Source of the DNA: Candidatus Moranbacteria bacterium GW2011_GWE2_36_40
Lineage (GTDB): Bacteria; Patescibacteriota; Minisyncoccia; Moranbacterales; GWC2-37-73
Direction: 5' to 3'
Assembly (NCBI GenBank): GCA_000991645.1
Contig: LBRX01000028.1
Coordinates: 1-17,155 of the forward strand
DNA: 17,155 nt
The position numbers and the translations under genes are program-made. Within the stretch, counting starts at the first letter, position 1. The number at the start of each line of letters is the position of its first letter. This document shows, in pieces, positions 1 through 5,599 of this stretch. The notes under the pieces are model-generated. The model did not search any database. It had not been told where the DNA came from and saw only the letters and a program-made list of their open reading frames with translations.

Positions 1-6
1 GTGGAC

Positions 7-62
7 TCTGGAATTACCATTTATCAGTAAAGTGTTAATTCCAGAATCTCCAGGGAGATTCT
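7..62. repeat. Two overlapping inverted repeats at the window's left edge
   Basis: TCTGGAATTA (7-16) pairs perfectly with TAATTCCAGA (36-45). AGAATCTC (43-50) pairs with GAGATTCT (55-62) around a CAGG loop. The arms share bases 43-45, so both hairpins cannot form fully at once. No T-run follows, so this is not a standard intrinsic terminator. It may be the tail of an upstream transcript or a small dispersed repeat. No gene is visible in 1-161. Confidence 0.45.
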
Positions 63-126
63 AACTAATTTAAGTTGTAATTAAGCAACAGGTCTAATAA
101 TTAATATAAAAAAATAGAATTTTTTC

Positions 127-156
127 TTGGCAACAAGATTTGATTTTGTTTAAAAT
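127..156 (+). promoter_or_regulatory. Probable promoter of the rubrerythrin gene
   Basis: TTGGCA (127-132) and TAAAAT (151-156) are separated by 18 bases. The -10 box ends only 5 bases before the ATG at 162, so transcription would begin at or beside the start codon and give a leaderless message. Predicted from sequence match only. Confidence 0.5.
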
Positions 157-161
157 GTTAG

Positions 162-665
162 ATGTCAAAAACACAAAATGATTTGAAAGCAGCTTTTGCT
201 GGAGAATCACAAGCAAATCGAAAATATTTGGCTTTTGCCAAGGCTGCTGAAAAAGAGGGTAAAAATAATTTGGCCAGACTTTTTCGCGCAGTAGCTGAGG
301 GTGAGACAATTCATGCTTTGAAACATTTGGCTAATTTGGGCGAGATTAAAAACTCAGTTGAAAATGTTAAAAGTGCAATTGCCGGCGAAACTTATGAAAT
401 TGAAACGATGTATCCTGAATTTATTGCCGATGCTCAAGTTGAGGGAGAGAAAGTTTCTGAAAAGGGTTTTACTTGGGCAAATGAAGTTGAAAAGACTCAT
501 CAAAAGGAATTTGTTTCAGCTTTAAACGAAATTGAAGCCGGCAAGGATCTTGTTGAGAAAAAATATTTTGTTTGTCAGGTTTGCGGTCAATTGGAATTGG
601 GTGAAGCTCCAGAAAATTGCTCTATTTGTGGAGCACCAAAAACAAGTTTTACTGAGATAGTGTAG
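162..665 (+). CDS. rbr: Rubrerythrin (diiron/rubredoxin peroxidase)
   Basis: Cytosolic non-haem iron protein that reduces hydrogen peroxide using electrons from rubredoxin or an NAD(P)H-linked reductase; it protects anaerobes and microaerophiles from oxidative stress. The 167 residues are full length for the short rubrerythrin family. The N-terminal four-helix ferritin-like domain (about 5-130) carries the diiron ligands: E15, E48xxH51, E76/E79 and E110xxH113. The C-terminal rubredoxin domain (135-164) has CxxCG (C138, C141) and CxxCG (C153, C156) for one Fe(Cys)4 site. The ATG at 162 is chosen because it gives the standard N-terminus; an ATG at 155 in another frame stops after eight codons. 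There is no Shine-Dalgarno sequence, and a -10 box almost abuts the ATG. The gene is monocistronic, bounded by its promoter and a strong terminator. The family call is firm. Confidence 0.96.
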   Translation: MSKTQNDLKAAFAGESQANRKYLAFAKAAEKEGKNNLARLFRAVAEGETIHALKHLANLGEIKNSVENVKSAIAGETYEIETMYPEFIADAQVEGEKVSEKGFTWANEVEKTHQKEFVSALNEIEAGKDLVEKKYFVCQVCGQLELGEAPENCSICGAPKTSFTEIV

Positions 666-686
666 AAATTGCTATTTGCAATTATA

Positions 687-726
687 GTAAAAGAGCTTCA
701 ACTTGTTGGAGCTCTTTACTTTTTTC
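687..726 (+). terminator. Intrinsic terminator after rubrerythrin
   Basis: AAAGAGCTTCAAC and GTTGGAGCTCTTT form a 13-bp stem (one G-T pair) around a 2-nt spacer, followed at once by ACTTTTTTC. The stem also begins with a short A-run, so it could act weakly on the other strand. Confidence 0.88.
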
Positions 727-743
727 TAATTATGGGCTAGAAT
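715..743 (+). promoter_or_regulatory. Possible promoter of the ABC-F gene
   Basis: TTTACT (715-720), 17 bases, then TAGAAT (738-743). The -35 box overlaps the last bases of the preceding terminator stem. It would give a leader of about 64 nt before the ATG at 814. A moderate match only. Confidence 0.4.
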
Positions 744-813
744 AATGGCTCGGTGTTGATTATGCAGCTAAGCGTTTTTTGAAGAAGCTAGAACCTAAAA
801 CCTATCCAAATAT

Positions 814-2298
814 ATGGCTAACAATGATGTTGCAGTAAGATTTAATAATGTTTCTTTTGAATATGGACATGACAAGCCCATCTTGGAGGAAGCTTCTTTT
901 TCGCTGCGAAGAGGCACAAAAATGACTCTTATGGGTCAAAATGGTGCGGGAAAAAGTACAATATTTAAACTAATCACAGGAGAAATTAAAGCTGACGAAG
1001 GCTCAATATTTATTGATGAAAGGTTGAAAATTGCAATTGCCAAACAGGTTATTCCGCGTGATCAATTGGAATTAACAGTGAAGGAATTTTTTGAAAAATG
1101 TTTTGATGAGCCGACCTTCGATGGATCTACGGCGAGCCAGAGAAAAATATATAACATTGATCCAAAAATTGATGATGTTTTGGAGGTTGTAAATCTTAAA
1201 GCTCCTCATGACAAAATTATCAAATCTTTTTCTGGTGGACAGCAGGCAAGATTGCTTTTGGCTTCAGCGTTGATTCAAAACCCCGATCTTTTAATTTTGG
1301 ATGAACCAACAAACAATTTGGATAAAGCTGGAATTGCTCATCTGACAAGTTTTTTGATGGCCTATCAGAAAACTTGTATTGTGATTTCTCATGATGCTGA
1401 TTTTTTGAATTCTTTTACGGATGGAGTTTTATATTTGGATATTTTTACCAAAAAGGTTGAACAATATTTGGGTGACTATTATGTGGTGGTGGCTGAAATT
1501 GCGGCGAGAATCGAAAAGGAAAAAATGAAAAATGCTCAATATGAAAAAGAGATTATTGCTAACAAAGAGAAAGCAAACTTTTTTGCAAACAAGGGAGGAA
1601 AAATGCGACTTGTTGCTCGCAGGATGCGCGAGAAGGCTGAAGAAATGGAAGAGGCTAAGGTTGATGTGCGAAAAGAAGATCAAGCAATTAGGGCTTTTAC
1701 AATTCCTTCACAGCCGGAACTTTCTGGCGATCTTTTGAAAATTTCATCACTTACTGTGATTATAAATCATCATCCGTATCCAAAGGATGCAAATGTATCA
1801 CTCAAAAAGAATCAGCATTTATTGTTGGCTGGTCCTAATGGAATTGGAAAAAGTACTCTATTGGAATCATTGGCGACAGGAAAAGCAGAGGGTGCAAAAA
1901 TTTCTGAAGGTGTTAGAGTCGGATATTATCGCCAAGATTTTTCAACGCTAAATTTTGATGACACTGTGTATGAATCTTTGGCAAGCGTAATGGGAGGATC
2001 AGATGAACACAAACTTAGAAGCGTGGCTTCTGGATTTTTGTTAGACAAAAAAATAATGAATTCAAAAGTTGGCACACTTTCAGAAGGACAAAAAGGTTTG
2101 GTAGCTTTTGCACGCTTGGTGCTGCAAGAACCTGGACTTTTAATTTTAGATGAGCCAACAAATCATATAAACTTCCGTCATTTGCCAATTATTGCCGAGG
2201 CGCTCAGCAAATATGAAGGAGCTATGATTCTTGTTTCTCATGTTCCTGAGTTTGTTGAGCAGATTAGAATTGATGAGACTTTGGATCTTGAGAAATAG
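814..2298 (+). CDS. ABC-F family ATPase (ribosome-associated, no membrane domain)
   Basis: A soluble protein of 494 residues with two tandem ABC nucleotide-binding domains and no transmembrane segment, the layout of ABC-F translation factors that act at the ribosomal E site (EttA, Uup and antibiotic-protection relatives). Domain 1: Walker A GQNGAGKST (41-49), signature FSGGQ (139-143), Walker B and D-loop ILDEPTNNLD (161-170), H-loop SHD (192-194). The linker (about 230-300) is charged, rich in Lys, Glu and Arg, and predicted helical like the P-site tRNA interaction motif. Domain 2: Walker A GPNGIGKST (340-348), variant signature LSEGQ (422-426), Walker B LLILDEPTNH (442-451), H-loop SHV (475-477). 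The protein is shorter than EttA (about 555) and lacks a long C-terminal coiled coil. No Shine-Dalgarno sequence precedes the ATG. Whether it is housekeeping or resistance-related cannot be told from sequence. Confidence 0.9.
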   Translation: MANNDVAVRFNNVSFEYGHDKPILEEASFSLRRGTKMTLMGQNGAGKSTIFKLITGEIKADEGSIFIDERLKIAIAKQVIPRDQLELTVKEFFEKCFDEPTFDGSTASQRKIYNIDPKIDDVLEVVNLKAPHDKIIKSFSGGQQARLLLASALIQNPDLLILDEPTNNLDKAGIAHLTSFLMAYQKTCIVISHDADFLNSFTDGVLYLDIFTKKVEQYLGDYYVVVAEIAARIEKEKMKNAQYEKEIIANKEKANFFANKGGKMRLVARRMREKAEEMEEAKVDVRKEDQAIRAFTIPSQPELSGDLLKISSLTVIINHHPYPKDANVSLKKNQHLLLAGPNGIGKSTLLESLATGKAEGAKISEGVRVGYYRQDFSTLNFDDTVYESLASVMGGSDEHKLRSVASGFLLDKKIMNSKVGTLSEGQKGLVAFARLVLQEPGLLILDEPTNHINFRHLPIIAEALSKYEGAMILVSHVPEFVEQIRIDETLDLEK

Positions 2299-2314
2299 GC
2301 AATATTGATGAGGG

Positions 2315-2343
2315 TTGACTTTTTTCCCGTTAAATGCTATATT
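2315..2343 (+). promoter_or_regulatory. Strong sigma-70-type promoter of the cold-shock gene
   Basis: TTGACT (2315-2320), exactly 17 bases, then TATATT (2338-2343) preceded by TGC as an extended -10. This is the best promoter match on the + strand of the window. Transcription should start near 2350. Confidence 0.85.
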
Positions 2344-2349
2344 TAAGTT

Positions 2350-2434
2350 GCACCAGTTGGTGCGCAAGCAGTACTAGTCGAACATGCTCCCGCAACAAAA
2401 CATCTGTGCATTTAAACAACAACAATCAAACAAC
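2350..2434 (+). promoter_or_regulatory. Long 5' leader of the cold-shock transcript
   Basis: About 85 nt lie between the predicted start site and the ATG. The first 14 nt form a hairpin (GCACC/GGTGC around AGTT, 2350-2363), which would sit at the very 5' end of the RNA. The last 20 nt are rich in CA and AA words (AACAACAACAATC) with no Shine-Dalgarno sequence, a composition that stays unpaired. Long structured leaders are typical of cspA-type genes; temperature sensing here is only inference. Confidence 0.5.
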
Positions 2435-2586
2435 ATGAACCAAGGAACAATCAAGCGTTTGACAGACCGAGGATTCGGATTCATTTCCCAAGAAGGAAGT
2501 GACAAAGACCTTTTCTTTCACGCAAAAGAACTTTAAGCGAAAGCCCAAAAGGACCTAACGCTGTTAACGTTTCAAAAATCAACTAA
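2435..2586 (+). pseudogene. Cold-shock protein gene with an internal deletion
   Basis: The reading frame from the ATG at 2435 encodes the first half of a cold-shock domain: GTIKRLTDRGFGFIS (4-18, RNP1-like) and DLFFH (25-29, RNP2-like), ending with TAA at 2534-2536 after only 33 residues. Immediately downstream, in the +2 frame (2539-2586), lies the normal C-terminus of the family, ESPKGPNAVNVSKIN then TAA. About 17 codons plus one base are missing between the halves, judged from usual 65-70-residue family members; TAAGCGAAAGC at 2534 fits the tail of a codon for Val followed by SES. Promoter, leader and terminator are intact, so the loss looks recent or is an assembly fault. The 33-residue product would lack strands 4 and 5 of the OB fold and is unlikely to fold. 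A simple ribosomal frameshift could not restore the missing codons. Confidence 0.87.
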
Positions 2587-2608
2587 TACTTCGTATTTAG
2601 ATATTTTT

Positions 2609-2640
2609 ACAAAAACCCTCTCCGGAGGGTTTTTGTTTTG
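2609..2640 (+). terminator. Intrinsic terminator after the cold-shock gene
   Basis: AAAAACCCTC (2611-2620) and GAGGGTTTTT (2625-2634) form a perfect 10-bp stem around TCCG; the T-run continues as GTTTTG. Confidence 0.92.
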
Positions 2641-2663
2641 AACAAATGTGCTATGCTTGGTGT

Positions 2664-2826
2664 ATAGCTCCTGCGGAATGAAATTTTTTAAAAATACTCC
2701 TCGACGCTCCTTGTTTTCTAACTAAAATTTTCCCTCAATCGACACAATCATAGGAAAATTTTAGAGAAAACAAAGGCTTACTCAAGCAAAATAGTATTTT
2801 TAAAAAAATTATTCCGCAGTCGCTAT
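2664..2826. repeat. Long imperfect inverted-repeat element (about 160 bp)
   Basis: The left arm (2664-2733) and right arm (2753-2826) are reverse complements with a few indels and a divergent middle. Matching blocks from outside in are ATAGC/GCTAT, CTGCGGAAT/ATTCCGCAG, TTTTTTAAAAATACT and its complement, CCTTGTTTTCT with its near-complement, and AAAATTTTCC/GGAAAATTTT. The spacer is 19 bp. No ORF of note is inside. It fills most of the gap between the cold-shock terminator and rsgA, and its right end lies 4 bases before the rsgA -35 box. The form suits a palindromic interspersed repeat or a MITE-like element; no target-site duplication is evident. Confidence 0.8.
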
Positions 2827-2830
2827 TTGT

Positions 2831-2859
2831 TTGAAAATTGTGAATTGAAAATTTATAAT
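2831..2859 (+). promoter_or_regulatory. Promoter of rsgA
   Basis: TTGAAA (2831-2836), 17 bases, then a perfect TATAAT (2854-2859). The ATG at 2863 follows by only 3 bases, so the transcript is expected to be leaderless or to start within the first codons; the second case would make the true start uncertain. Confidence 0.62.
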
Positions 2860-2862
2860 ATT

Positions 2863-3867
2863 ATGGATTTAAAAACATTGGGTTGGGATTTATATAAAAA
2901 ATCTTTGCCGGAAAATATTGATGAAAAAAATATTGCGCGCGTGGCTGTGGAAAACAGGGGCGGTTATTTGCTGTACAACAAGGATGGGGAACTGACTGGT
3001 ATGGTGCAGGGAAAATTCATGCGTAGCGCTAAGGATGAAACTGATTATCCTAAAGTTGGCGATTGGGTTGTGGTTGAGAAGTTGCAAGGTGAAGCCAAAG
3101 CCATTATCAAATCAATATTGCCAAGAAAGTCAAAAATAAGCAGAAAGCGTGCAGGCGAAGATGTGGCCGAACAAATTATTGCTGCCAATATCGATATTGT
3201 TTTTATTGTGCAAGGATTGGATGGAGATTTTAATATCAGCAGGCTTGAGCGCTATGTCGCAATGTCTAAAGAAGGTGGGTGCGAGCCGGTTATTATTTTA
3301 AATAAGGCTGATTTGTCTCCTGATCCAAAGGCGAAGCTTGAAGAAGTATCTCAAAAAATTTCAGGCATTAAAATATTTTTGGTTAGCGCGCAAAATGGCC
3401 AAGGAGTGGAAGATGTGCGCAATCTGATTCAGGAAGGTTTGAGTGTGGTTTTTGTGGGATCTTCTGGAGTTGGAAAATCGACCTTGGTGAATGCCTTGTT
3501 GGGAATCGATTTGCAAAAGACTCAAGAGGTGCGACTTGATGACAGTCGTGGACGTCACACAACCACCAAAAGGGAATTATTACTGCTTCCTTCTGGAGGA
3601 ATCTTGATAGACACTCCAGGGATGCGAGAATTGGGGCTCTGGGCTTCTCAGGATGCTCTAGGTGAGGCTTTTGATGACATTGAGATCTTTGCCGCTGTCC
3701 TGAAGGCCCTTCAAGAAGGTAAAATTGACCAACAAAGGTACGACAGCTTCATCAAGCTATCAGGAAGCCTCAATCATTTTAAAGCCAAGAAAGAGAAGAA
3801 TTCAGCGCAAGCGCAGAAAAGAAGTAAAAGAGGTTTAATCAAAAAACCGGAATTTACAAAAAAATAA
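2863..3867 (+). CDS. rsgA: Ribosome small-subunit-dependent GTPase RsgA lacking its zinc knuckle
   Basis: Circularly permuted GTPase that checks late 30S subunit maturation. Counting from the ATG at 2863 (334 residues): N-terminal OB-fold (about 25-88), then the GTPase in permuted order, G4 NKAD (147-150), G1 GSSGVGKST (199-207), switch RHTTT (231-235), G3 DTPG (250-253). The family's C-terminal zinc knuckle, normally CxxxxCxHxxEPGC just after FDDIE, is absent. FDDIEIFA (270-277) runs directly into AVLKALQEGKI (278-288), the segment that normally follows the last cysteine, so roughly 16 codons are missing in frame. The basic C-terminal tail (305-334) is kept. An upstream in-frame ATG at 2827 would add 12 residues, but it lies before the promoter and overlaps its end region. 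GTPase call firm; function without the knuckle is doubtful. Confidence 0.92.
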   Translation: MDLKTLGWDLYKKSLPENIDEKNIARVAVENRGGYLLYNKDGELTGMVQGKFMRSAKDETDYPKVGDWVVVEKLQGEAKAIIKSILPRKSKISRKRAGEDVAEQIIAANIDIVFIVQGLDGDFNISRLERYVAMSKEGGCEPVIILNKADLSPDPKAKLEEVSQKISGIKIFLVSAQNGQGVEDVRNLIQEGLSVVFVGSSGVGKSTLVNALLGIDLQKTQEVRLDDSRGRHTTTKRELLLLPSGGILIDTPGMRELGLWASQDALGEAFDDIEIFAAVLKALQEGKIDQQRYDSFIKLSGSLNHFKAKKEKNSAQAQKRSKRGLIKKPEFTKK

Positions 3868-3875
3868 ACGCAAAC

Positions 3876-3896
3876 AAAAAATTCAAATCAATTTTT
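3876..3896. terminator. Weak AT-only hairpin between convergent genes
   Basis: AAAAATT and AATTTTT flank CAAATC in the 32-bp gap between the ends of rsgA and the hydrolase gene. It could serve both strands, but a stem of A-T pairs alone is weak evidence. Confidence 0.25.
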
Positions 3897-3899
3897 AAA

Positions 3900-4937
3900 T
3901 CATTTTTTCTTAAGTAGTTTATCAAAAAAATTCAAGGTGCGTTGCATAACTATTGATTGTTCGTTGATGAAAGTGTGAGGACCGTCTGGGTATTCATAAT
4001 AGGTAATGTCTTTTCCTGCAGCTTTCAAATTTTGCGCAAGCTCGCGCGACCACTGAACTGGCACATCTTCGTCTTTTGCTCCTTGGTGAAGCATTACTGG
4101 GGATTTTATTTTATCCAAATAATTTATCGCTGAAATACTTTTCCAAAACTCAGGATTTTCTTCAATCGTGCCATATTGCTGATAGAATTTTTGAGCGATG
4201 CCTGAAAAATCTTCGTCTGGTACTACCCATTTGTCGAAGTTAATTTTGTAGTCAGCATTGATTGGAGCTAAAAGCACATAGGCCTTGGCAATTTCAGGCT
4301 TGGTCACCATAATATTAAGAGTGATGCCGCCGCCCATTGAATGCCCAAGCATACCGATATTTTCCTTGTCAAAAAATTCAAAAGAAGAATTTTTCACAGC
4401 ACTGATAGCATTTAAAACATCTTCAACATAGCCACTGCGCGGACGCACATCATTTTCAGGATCAAAATCAGACTCAGCATGGTTACGATAATCGCTGTGC
4501 AAAACAACGTAACCGTTTCTGGCAAAAAAATCCTGTTCACGTTTCAGCCCTTGTCCATTGGTATAATATTTTGGGTCTATGAATCCATGACTAAGAATCA
4601 GCACTGGAAACTGTCCTTTGCCGACCGGGACATTCATTATGCCAGAAATTTTAAAACCCTCGCTTTTGTATGTTATTGAATAGCGGGTGTAGTATTCATT
4701 TTTATCCAAAACTTTTACCATCCGCAAATCAGAACCAGTAAAATTTTTGTTGGCCATTGTTGGAATGGAATCTTTTGTGAGCGCTGGCCACTGCGGCTCG
4801 GTTTCTTGTTTTTCAATTTCATTTCTTACTTCTATTGGTATTGTTTTTTCAACAGTTTTATTTTTAAAATAGAACGTTGAAAAAATTGCCAAAGATAAAA
4901 GCAATACGATTCCTATGGCGGTAGATATTTTTTTCAT
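3900..4937 (-). CDS. Exported or membrane-anchored alpha/beta hydrolase (prolyl-oligopeptidase-like fold)
   Basis: Serine hydrolase of 345 residues. The N-terminus MKKIST followed by a hydrophobic stretch (7-24) is a signal peptide or single anchor, placing the enzyme outside the membrane; no lipobox cysteine is present. The catalytic domain (about 90-345) shows the oxyanion segment SHGF (116-119), nucleophile elbow GHSMGGG (198-204, Ser200), acid GAKDEDVP (286-293, probably Asp289) and GPHTF (319-323, His321). This is a complete triad in the order and spacing of dipeptidyl-peptidase/acyl-peptidase-type hydrolases (S9 superfamily, DUF-type esterases). There is no beta-propeller domain. Substrate is unknown: peptidase, esterase or deacylase are all possible. 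It stands alone, convergent with rsgA, and has its own promoter. Confidence 0.85.
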   Translation of the reverse strand: MKKISTAIGIVLLLSLAIFSTFYFKNKTVEKTIPIEVRNEIEKQETEPQWPALTKDSIPTMANKNFTGSDLRMVKVLDKNEYYTRYSITYKSEGFKISGIMNVPVGKGQFPVLILSHGFIDPKYYTNGQGLKREQDFFARNGYVVLHSDYRNHAESDFDPENDVRPRSGYVEDVLNAISAVKNSSFEFFDKENIGMLGHSMGGGITLNIMVTKPEIAKAYVLLAPINADYKINFDKWVVPDEDFSGIAQKFYQQYGTIEENPEFWKSISAINYLDKIKSPVMLHQGAKDEDVPVQWSRELAQNLKAAGKDITYYEYPDGPHTFINEQSIVMQRTLNFFDKLLKKK

Positions 4938-4961
4938 AGTCGTTTTTAAATTTTATGTCTC

Positions 4962-4998
4962 CATTTATATTATACGCCCAAAAAGACTATTTCTTCGT
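4962..4998 (-). promoter_or_regulatory. Promoter of the hydrolase gene, ECF-like core
   Basis: On the minus strand GGGCGTATAAT (-10 TATAAT at 4969-4974) lies about 31 bases before the ATG. Sixteen bases upstream of CGTATA is a GAAG word. There is no good TTGACA-like -35. The core matches the one before the sigma-factor gene (GGCGTATAATAnAAAT in both). Confidence 0.5.
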
Positions 4999-5056
4999 AA
5001 AGAAAATTTTCAACAAAATGGTAAAAATTAAATAAAATTCCCATCAAGAGTGTTTT

Positions 5057-5067
5057 TATGCTAGAAT
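5057..5067 (+). promoter_or_regulatory. Possible extended -10 promoter of the PAP2 gene
   Basis: TATGCTAGAAT: TAGAAT at 5062-5067 preceded by TGC, with no clear -35. It would give a 30-nt leader to the ATG at 5103. A second candidate, TATAAA (5094-5099), lies too close to the ATG to be convincing. Confidence 0.4.
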
Positions 5068-5102
5068 TTAAGTACATTTTTTAATTTATTGGATATAAAA
5101 AT

Positions 5103-5571
5103 ATGGACAGCATAATAATTTTTGGGGCTAGGCGTTTGACGACGGTGATGATTTTGATTGCATTTGTGTTTTTCTTAAGGCTTTCTCGTGAAAAGCAAAA
5201 AGAAATAATGGTATTTGCAATAATCACTTTGCCGGCAATTTATTTGATGGCAAAAATTTCTTCTCTTTTTTATTATAATCCCAGGCCATTTGTGGTTGAA
5301 AACTTTGTCCCATACACTTTTGAGCGGAGCGGTAGCTGCGGTGGTTTATTTTTTTAATAAAAAAGTCGGAGCCTTCCTCTTTCTCTTAGCTGTTCTAGTC
5401 GGAGCTTCCAGAATTTTGGCTGGAGTTCATCATGCCGTGGATATTGCCGGTAGTATCATGATTGCGTTTGTTGTTTCTTTTCTTATGTATAAATTTGTTT
5501 TGCCAGCTGTACTGAAAAGTCGTTTCTTGAAGTACGTTCAGACTTTAATTGGGCTGGATAAAATGAAGTAA
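5103..5571 (+). pseudogene. PAP2-family phosphatase gene (undecaprenyl-pyrophosphatase-like) broken by an internal deletion
   Basis: Two overlapping frames each hold half of one membrane phosphatase. Frame 1 (5103-5357) gives two hydrophobic helices and the first motif NPRPF (59-63), then VVENFVP, and then goes out of frame to a stop. Frame 2, readable from about 5313 to 5571, resumes with HTLLSGAVAAVVYFF, a third helix, the third motif SRILAGVHHAVD (catalytic His and Asp) and two C-terminal helices. The middle motif of the family (PSDH/PSGH) is missing except for its His: the expected residues between VVENFVP and HTLLSG, about 13 codons plus 2 bases, are gone at about 5313. Frame arithmetic agrees, since the two frames differ in a way that needs a loss of 3n+2 bases. 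Intact relatives dephosphorylate undecaprenyl pyrophosphate for cell-wall lipid recycling or other lipid phosphates. Neither half alone could be active. Confidence 0.88.
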
Positions 5572-5593
5572 AATTTCAAAATAGGCGTATAAT
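5564..5593 (+). promoter_or_regulatory. Promoter of the ECF sigma gene, possibly self-recognised
   Basis: A perfect TATAAT (5588-5593) ends 6 bases before the ATG at 5600, implying a leaderless transcript. Read as an ECF promoter, TGAAGT (5564-5569), 16 bases and CGTATA (5586-5591) resemble the Bacillus SigW pattern TGAAAC-N16-CGTATA. The -35 lies in the last codons of the PAP2 remnant. There is no TTGACA-like -35, which favours the ECF reading. Confidence 0.5.
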
Positions 5594-5599
5594 AGAAAT

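Noticed and set aside
2671..2733. Short ORF starting at ATG 2679 inside the inverted-repeat element
   Set aside because: Only 14 codons, inside a repeat arm, with no start signal.
3915..3925. Half-match to the MarR palindrome (TAGTTTATCAA)
   Set aside because: It lies in the 3' coding end of the hydrolase gene, lacks the second arm and has no promoter; chance is likely in AT-rich DNA.
5103..5571. Programmed ribosomal frameshift joining the two PAP2 frames
   Set aside because: No slippery heptamer was seen at the junction, and joining the frames would still leave the conserved PSxH segment absent.
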